Translations under genes and position numbers: made by a program | Shown: piece by piece, positions 31,112 to 35,256 of the stretch | How positions within the stretch are numbered: position 1 is the stretch's first letter | Layout: every line of letters starts with the position of its first letter | Notes under the pieces: generated by a model | Databases searched by the model: none | Told to the model about the DNA's origin: nothing | The model's input: only the letters and a program-made list of their open reading frames with translations | Assembly (NCBI GenBank): GCA_027452025.1 | Contig: DAIDHI010000062.1 | Span: 1-35,256 of the forward strand | Reading direction: 5' to 3' | Length of the DNA stretch: 35,256 nucleotides | From: Elusimicrobiota bacterium | GTDB lineage: Bacteria > Elusimicrobiota > Elusimicrobia > UBA1565 > UBA9628

Positions 31112-32515
31112 TCAGGAGATCATGAAGCTGCAGGCCGCGTAGCGGCCGCAGTGCGACAGCGAGACGCCCCAATCGGCGGGCTTGCCCCGCCGCAGCACGA
31201 CCGGCGCGCCGTCTTGCTCGCCGAAGGCCAGCGCGTCGGGGGACGGGATGTCGTCGGAAGACTCGGCGATGAGCGAGAGGCAGAGCTCGCGAACGAACTC
31301 CCCCGCAGCCCGGCCCGAGGGGACCTCCGCGACCTTCCACAGCACGTCTCCCGGATTGTGGTCGTCTCCGATGTAGCCGCCGCGAAGCACCGCCACGCAG
31401 TGAAGCTTGTCCTCGTCCTCGGCGGTGAAGGCGATGTCGAGCTGGACGTCGCCCGCCCGGTAGGCGACCTTGCGCCGGAAGAGGTCGGCCTCCAGGGCGA
31501 GGAAGGCGCCCAGAGGCAGGACCAGCCCGGCCTGCGCCAGGGCCTTGTGAGCGGCCTCCTTGGCGGCGAAGAACTTCCAGAAGGTCGCGAAGCGCTTCTC
31601 GGCGGGCTGCGCGGCCAGATAGTCGCGCTCCTTGGCCGTCAGGTGCCGTTGGAGCCACTCCTGGTCCGCCTCGCCTGAGCGCGGGTCCATGTTCTCCGTC
31701 AGCCGCGGCGAGCGCAGGTCGACGACGTCGTTGCCCCCGCAGTTGCGCCGCAGGCGGCTGCCCCGCCACCAGCGGTCCTGCAGGCGGCCGAGCTCGGAAA
31801 ACAGCCTCTCGCTGATCTGGCGGGGCGAGGTCTCGCCCGGCAGGACGGCGGGGGTCAGGGCGAACTCCATGCGGAAGCGCTCGCCGCGCCGCGGCTCGGC
31901 CGTCGTGTAGGCCTGGCTCTCTCCGCGCAGATAGACGCACAGAAATCTCGCCTCGGGCGCCTCCAAGGCCATGCGGCCGAGGAAGTCCTTGGGCCGGCGC
32001 GCCTCGAACCACCCGTTGCGCGCGCGCCCGGCCTCGGGGTAGACGAAGATGCTGCCGCCTCGGCGCAGGACCCAGACGCACTTCTCGAAGGCCGCGTCGC
32101 GCCAGCGCACGGAGGCCTCGTCTTCGCCCTCGCGCAGGAAGGGGATGCAGCGGCAGAGATAGAGCAGGGCGCGTATGAGCCGTTGGCGCACCGGGCCGCC
32201 GAGGTGGTAGTAGTTGCGGTATTCCGGCGTCGACCACGGGATGCGCCGAAACGACCACGCGCGCGAATAGGGGAAGACGGCGCGAAAGACCAGGAAGGAG
32301 TCGATGAGAGTGAGGTGATTGGCCGCCCAGATGACGGGCCCGGGATGGGCGTCGAGCTCCTTCCAGACGGCGCGCTGGAACGCCTTGAGGTCCTTGAAGC
32401 GGTAGCCGAAACGCAGGCGGGTGGCCGCCAGGACGAACGCGTAGACCGGCAAAGACAAAGCCGCGCTCCAGAATTGCTGAGTCCGGAGCCCGGCTAGGTC
32501 TTTGTCGGACAGCAA
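31112..32515 (-). CDS. PlsC-type acyltransferase fused to 4'-phosphopantetheinyl transferase
   Basis: This 467-aa two-domain protein has an N-terminal half that is a lysophospholipid-type acyltransferase: N66-H67-x4-D72 in ANHLTLID (the NHx4D motif), then VYPEAGRARNG (about 158-168), the counterpart of the PEGxR motif. The C-terminal half, from about residue 258, is a phosphopantetheinyl transferase: GNDVVDL (261-267), WKFFAAKEAAHKAL (313-326) with the metal-binding Glu and Lys, and a WGVSLSHCGRYAACSF ending. The second domain would activate a carrier protein; the first would transfer its acyl product to a lipid. ATG 32515 follows the upstream stop by 5 bases. The fusion fits a dedicated fatty-acid or polyketide-lipid pathway with the ketosynthase and dehydratase upstream. 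Confidence 0.86.
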   Translation of the reverse strand: MLSDKDLAGLRTQQFWSAALSLPVYAFVLAATRLRFGYRFKDLKAFQRAVWKELDAHPGPVIWAANHLTLIDSFLVFRAVFPYSRAWSFRRIPWSTPEYRNYYHLGGPVRQRLIRALLYLCRCIPFLREGEDEASVRWRDAAFEKCVWVLRRGGSIFVYPEAGRARNGWFEARRPKDFLGRMALEAPEARFLCVYLRGESQAYTTAEPRRGERFRMEFALTPAVLPGETSPRQISERLFSELGRLQDRWWRGSRLRRNCGGNDVVDLRSPRLTENMDPRSGEADQEWLQRHLTAKERDYLAAQPAEKRFATFWKFFAAKEAAHKALAQAGLVLPLGAFLALEADLFRRKVAYRAGDVQLDIAFTAEDEDKLHCVAVLRGGYIGDDHNPGDVLWKVAEVPSGRAAGEFVRELCLSLIAESSDDIPSPDALAFGEQDGAPVVLRRGKPADWGVSLSHCGRYAACSFMIS

Positions 32516-32520
32516 GCCGG

Positions 32521-33426
32521 TCAGGCGGCTTTTTCGGCCTGGGCGATCGTCTCCGACAGCAGGCGCCGGATCTCGTCGACCTTGGCTTGCTCGGCGGCCG
32601 TGCGGCGGCCGGCCTGCGCGGCGACCTCGCGCGAGACGTTGAGCTTGGCCGCGGCCATCTTGAGCCGCGTGCGCACCTCGGCCTCTTCCGAGCGCAGGGA
32701 GGCGACGCGGGAGGCGTCGCTGCCGGAGGAGGCGCCCTTGATCTTGTCCAGGACGATGGAGAGCTCCTTGGCCAGCGCGTCGTGCGCGGACTGGTCGTTC
32801 TGGAAGGTCTTCTGGCGCGCCGACGCCAGCGCGGCCGGCTCGGCCAGCTGCGCCGAGTAGGTCTTGGCCTGCTCGACCATCGACTTCAGGTTAAGGGCGG
32901 CTTCCTCGCGCTCGGGACCGGAGAGCTTGTCCATCTTGGCCAGCACCTTGCGCAGGGCGTCGTTGAGCTTGTAGCCGTCGCCGACGGCGGCGATGTAGGC
33001 GAAGGACACGACCTTGCCGAGATAAGCGTCGTCCTTGGGCATGTGGCCCAGGTCCATGAGCATCTTGAGGGACAGGCCGGGGGTGGCCGCCAGGGCGTCT
33101 TGGCCTTCCAGGATGCGCAGCTTGCCCAGCTCCCCGTCCTCGAGGATGAAGTCGTTGGCGCCGCCGCCGGGCAGCGGCGCGCGCCTGGTCTTCTTGGTCA
33201 GAAACTGGCGCTCGATCGACATCGTGATGTCGGCCAAGTTGGAGGATTCGATGCCCATCCCGATGATGTAGCCGAGATAGGGGGTGTTGGCGTCGGCCTT
33301 GGACCAGTTCGCCTCGTTGGTGGCGTATTTCTTGACGCCGGCGATGATCCGTCTCTCGGCCTCGTCCGCCGAGATCGTGTTGAGGTCGGTGGCCTCGATG
33401 ACGGCTTCTTTTCGCTTGAATGCCAT
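32521..33426 (-). CDS. Hypothetical helical/coiled-coil protein
   Basis: This 301-aa protein starts with ATG 33426, preceded by a good ribosome-binding site (GGAGGA, 4 bases upstream, 33431-33436). It is soluble, Ala/Lys/Glu-rich and almost entirely helical. The N-terminal half has NTISADEAERRIIAGVKKYA and GYIIGMGIESSNLADITMS. The C-terminal ~140 residues have heptad-like spacing suggesting a coiled coil. No signal peptide and no Cys. I do not recognise the family. It sits between the ketosynthase and the acyltransferase/PPTase genes, so a scaffold or pathway-specific structural role is possible. Confidence 0.75.
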   Translation of the reverse strand: MAFKRKEAVIEATDLNTISADEAERRIIAGVKKYATNEANWSKADANTPYLGYIIGMGIESSNLADITMSIERQFLTKKTRRAPLPGGGANDFILEDGELGKLRILEGQDALAATPGLSLKMLMDLGHMPKDDAYLGKVVSFAYIAAVGDGYKLNDALRKVLAKMDKLSGPEREEAALNLKSMVEQAKTYSAQLAEPAALASARQKTFQNDQSAHDALAKELSIVLDKIKGASSGSDASRVASLRSEEAEVRTRLKMAAAKLNVSREVAAQAGRRTAAEQAKVDEIRRLLSETIAQAEKAA

Positions 33427-33454
33427 AAAATCCTCCGTGCCAGTGCTGATTCTA

Positions 33455-34768
33455 CTATTTCCCGTCCCACCGTTTAAACAGCAGGCAGCCGTTGACGTCG
33501 CCAAAGCCGAAGGAGGCCTTGATGACGTACTCCAACGGCCTTTCGACGAGCCGCTGGGGGATGCTCGCCGCGATCTTCTGGATCTCCGGGTGGACGTTTT
33601 CGCAGTTGATCGAAGGATGAACGTAGCCGTTGGCGAGCTGATCGACGACGGCGGCCGATTCCAGCGCGCCGGCGGCGCCGAGGGAGTGCCCGATCATCGA
33701 CTTCGTGGATTGGATCAGCGGGAACTTGTCCAGCGGCAGGCCCAGGGCCTTGATCCAGGAAGCCACCTCGCGCGGGTCGGCGCCCGTCGAGGTCAGGTGG
33801 CCGTTGATGAGGGAGATGCGGGCCGGATCGACGCCGCAGTCCTGGATCACGCGCCGGATGCAGCGCACGACTCCGTCCGGATTGGGAAAGGTCATCGTGC
33901 CGCCGTCCCGCTGGCCGCCGGAGTTGCAGTAGGCGGACACGAGCTCGCAGAGGATCTTGGCGCCGCGCCTTTGCGCGTGCTCGAGCGTCTCCAGGCGCAG
34001 GACGCCCGCGCCGCCCGCCGGCACGAATCCGCAGGCGCCCGCGCCCATGGGCTGGGAGCCCTTCTCGGGCGCCTCGTTGAACTTGGAGCAAAGGACGTCG
34101 CGCATGGCGTCGAAGCCCGCCCAGATCCCGTAATGAGTGCCCTCGGCGCCGCCGACGTACATCGACTCGGCAAAGCCGAGCTGAATGTGCTTCCAGCCCT
34201 CGAAGACGGCCTCGGTGCCCGTGTTGCAGGCCGAACTGTTGGTGCAGGTCTGCCCGCCGGTGCCCAGGAATTTTCCGACGGCGACGGAGACGGAGCTGCC
34301 CATGACCTTGGGGACGATGTCGGTGCCCATGGGGGAGGGGCCGCGGCCGGCTTCCTGCTGCTCGGCCTCGGCCATGGCGGGGCCGAGCTCCTCGAAGATC
34401 GTGTCCATGCCGCCGATGCCGCAGCCGATCATCGCGCCCGTGTCCCAGTCGACGGGATCGTCCTGGTAGCCCCTCAGGAGATCGACCGCCGCGCCGGACA
34501 TGCGCGCGCACTCGACGGCGGCCATGACGGCGTAGGCCATGGGCTCTCCGAGCTTGCGCAAGTCGCTGGCGGGGATTATCTTGAGGACGTCCTCTTCCTC
34601 GACCGGCGGCTTGCCGCCGATCTGCGAGGCGAAGTTGAGCTTTTGGAGCTCCTCGTGCCGGGCGATGCCCGACTTGCCGGCCTTGAGCGCTTGACGATAG
34701 GCGGGCAGGCCCACGCCGTTTGGCGAGACGACGCCGACTCCGGTGATCACGACGCGCTTGCGGGTCAT
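33455..34768 (-). CDS. Beta-ketoacyl-ACP synthase (KAS I/II type)
   Basis: This 437-aa condensing enzyme has RVVITGVGVVSPNG at the N-terminus, the nucleophile Cys181 in SSACNTGTEA, His324 in NGHLTSTGADP, and Lys356/His361 in TKSMIGHSLGAAGA, so the Cys-His-His set is complete. GHLTSTGADP replaces the usual AHGTSTP. With a later NCENVHPEI this resembles a branch of ketosynthases I associate with Bacteroidetes-like and aryl-polyene-like pathways more than with E. coli FabF. It overlaps the dehydratase stop by ATGA. It would elongate an ACP-bound acyl chain; the product is unknown. Confidence 0.9.
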   Translation of the reverse strand: MTRKRVVITGVGVVSPNGVGLPAYRQALKAGKSGIARHEELQKLNFASQIGGKPPVEEEDVLKIIPASDLRKLGEPMAYAVMAAVECARMSGAAVDLLRGYQDDPVDWDTGAMIGCGIGGMDTIFEELGPAMAEAEQQEAGRGPSPMGTDIVPKVMGSSVSVAVGKFLGTGGQTCTNSSACNTGTEAVFEGWKHIQLGFAESMYVGGAEGTHYGIWAGFDAMRDVLCSKFNEAPEKGSQPMGAGACGFVPAGGAGVLRLETLEHAQRRGAKILCELVSAYCNSGGQRDGGTMTFPNPDGVVRCIRRVIQDCGVDPARISLINGHLTSTGADPREVASWIKALGLPLDKFPLIQSTKSMIGHSLGAAGALESAAVVDQLANGYVHPSINCENVHPEIQKIAASIPQRLVERPLEYVIKASFGFGDVNGCLLFKRWDGK

Positions 34769-35256
34769 TTCAGGGTTTCGCTCTCCTTGGGCACCCACAT
34801 CCCGGAGGTCACTCCGGTGAAGATGGTCTCGCCGTCCTTGGGCCCGCCGTCGAACTGGATCTCGACCTCGGCGACGAGCTTGTTGCCGCGAAAGTACCCT
34901 TCCTCGCCGAAGGAGGCCTGGCAGGCCACGCGCTCTCCGGGGCGGACCATCTTCTTGAAGACGCCCTTCTCGATCTCCGTGAAGAAGCCCACCATCTGCT
35001 GAAGGTCCTCGGCCGAGGTCCGATGGGCCATGAGATAGATCCCCCAGGCCACGTTGCCCGTCTGGGCCGCCATCTCCACGAGCTTGACGCCGGGAACGAC
35101 GGGGTTGCCCGGGAAGTGGCCGGCGCAGTCCTCGTCCTTCCAGGTGTAGCGGGTGACGATGTGCTCCTCGTCGACCTCGACGATCTCGTCGACAAAGCGC
35201 ATTGGCCGCTGCTGCGGCACGCGCGCGAGAACTTCGGCCTTGGTCAGGTCGTTCAT
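34765..35256 (-). CDS. FabZ/FabA-type 3-hydroxyacyl-ACP dehydratase (hot-dog fold)
   Basis: This 163-aa protein starts at the last three bases of the window. QRPMRFVDEIVEVDEE is followed by His47 in CAGHFPGNPVVPGVKLVE with Glu61 in VEMAAQTGN, the His/Glu dyad of FabZ (FabA has Asp). C-terminal strands VACQASFGEEGYFRGNKLVAEVEI complete a single hot-dog domain. The length is slightly above that of E. coli FabZ. It would dehydrate 3-hydroxyacyl-ACP. It precedes and overlaps the ketosynthase gene (ATGA), so the two are co-translated. Any promoter or further upstream genes lie outside the window. Confidence 0.88.
   Translation of the reverse strand: MNDLTKAEVLARVPQQRPMRFVDEIVEVDEEHIVTRYTWKDEDCAGHFPGNPVVPGVKLVEMAAQTGNVAWGIYLMAHRTSAEDLQQMVGFFTEIEKGVFKKMVRPGERVACQASFGEEGYFRGNKLVAEVEIQFDGGPKDGETIFTGVTSGMWVPKESETLK

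Noticed and set aside
33284..35002. Long + strand open frame opposite the ketosynthase and dehydratase
   Set aside because: The - strand genes have complete catalytic residues; the + frame has none.

Overview
The window is very GC-rich, has essentially no spare intergenic DNA and is almost fully coding. The best phylum guess is Elusimicrobiota (moderate confidence). The 211-aa exported protein at 30473-31108 has, right after its signal peptide, the TFYPAP...YTQILTTG...LARDGGNVGVG...SKLDVGG leader that I associate with surface/pilin-like proteins of Elusimicrobia and relatives. Large radical SAM repertoires are also known from high-GC free-living members of that phylum. No rRNA, tRNA, insertion sequence, phage or CRISPR array is visible.

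Left half (1-17379, + strand): one tightly packed operon of 16 genes. Ten of its fifteen junctions are 4-base ATGA/GTGA stop-start overlaps. It begins (cut by the window edge) with hxsB and hxsA, the radical SAM maturase and His-Xaa-Ser repeat precursor of the His-Xaa-Ser RiPP-like system. It continues with an exported Cys-rich protein, a B12-type radical SAM enzyme, an A24 prepilin-peptidase-like membrane protein, a radical SAM enzyme, a small protein plus HTTM-like membrane protein, an unknown 279-aa protein, an FAD-linked oxidase, a flavin-dependent halogenase with a PqqD-like tail, and five more radical SAM proteins, two of them tandem HemN-like paralogues.

Middle (17380-25035, - strand): a six-gene operon converging on the first with no base between the two stop codons. 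In transcription order: two radical SAM proteins, an unusual 794-aa protein with two radical SAM domains flanking a PilT-N-terminal-like domain, an NTF2-like protein, an HExxH-type putative peptide hydroxylase, and a GT-C-like membrane protein with a TPR-like tail. A divergent pair of GT-C-like membrane proteins follows (25141-28049, +).

Right (28030-35256): a - strand pair encoding a HemN-like radical SAM protein and an ACP acyltransferase, the + strand exported protein with a strong apparently leaderless promoter, and a - strand fatty-acid/polyketide-type group (FabZ-like dehydratase, ketosynthase, an unknown helical protein, and a fusion of a PlsC acyltransferase with a 4'-phosphopantetheinyl transferase).

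Taken together the window holds 12 radical SAM proteins (13 domains) plus other peptide- or small-molecule-tailoring enzymes: a halogenase, an HExxH enzyme and an FAD oxidase. My reading is a large, probably undescribed modification locus that includes the HxsA repeat peptide and may involve a cell-surface or pilus-like target. The substrate assignment is inference. The enzyme families are well supported by motifs.
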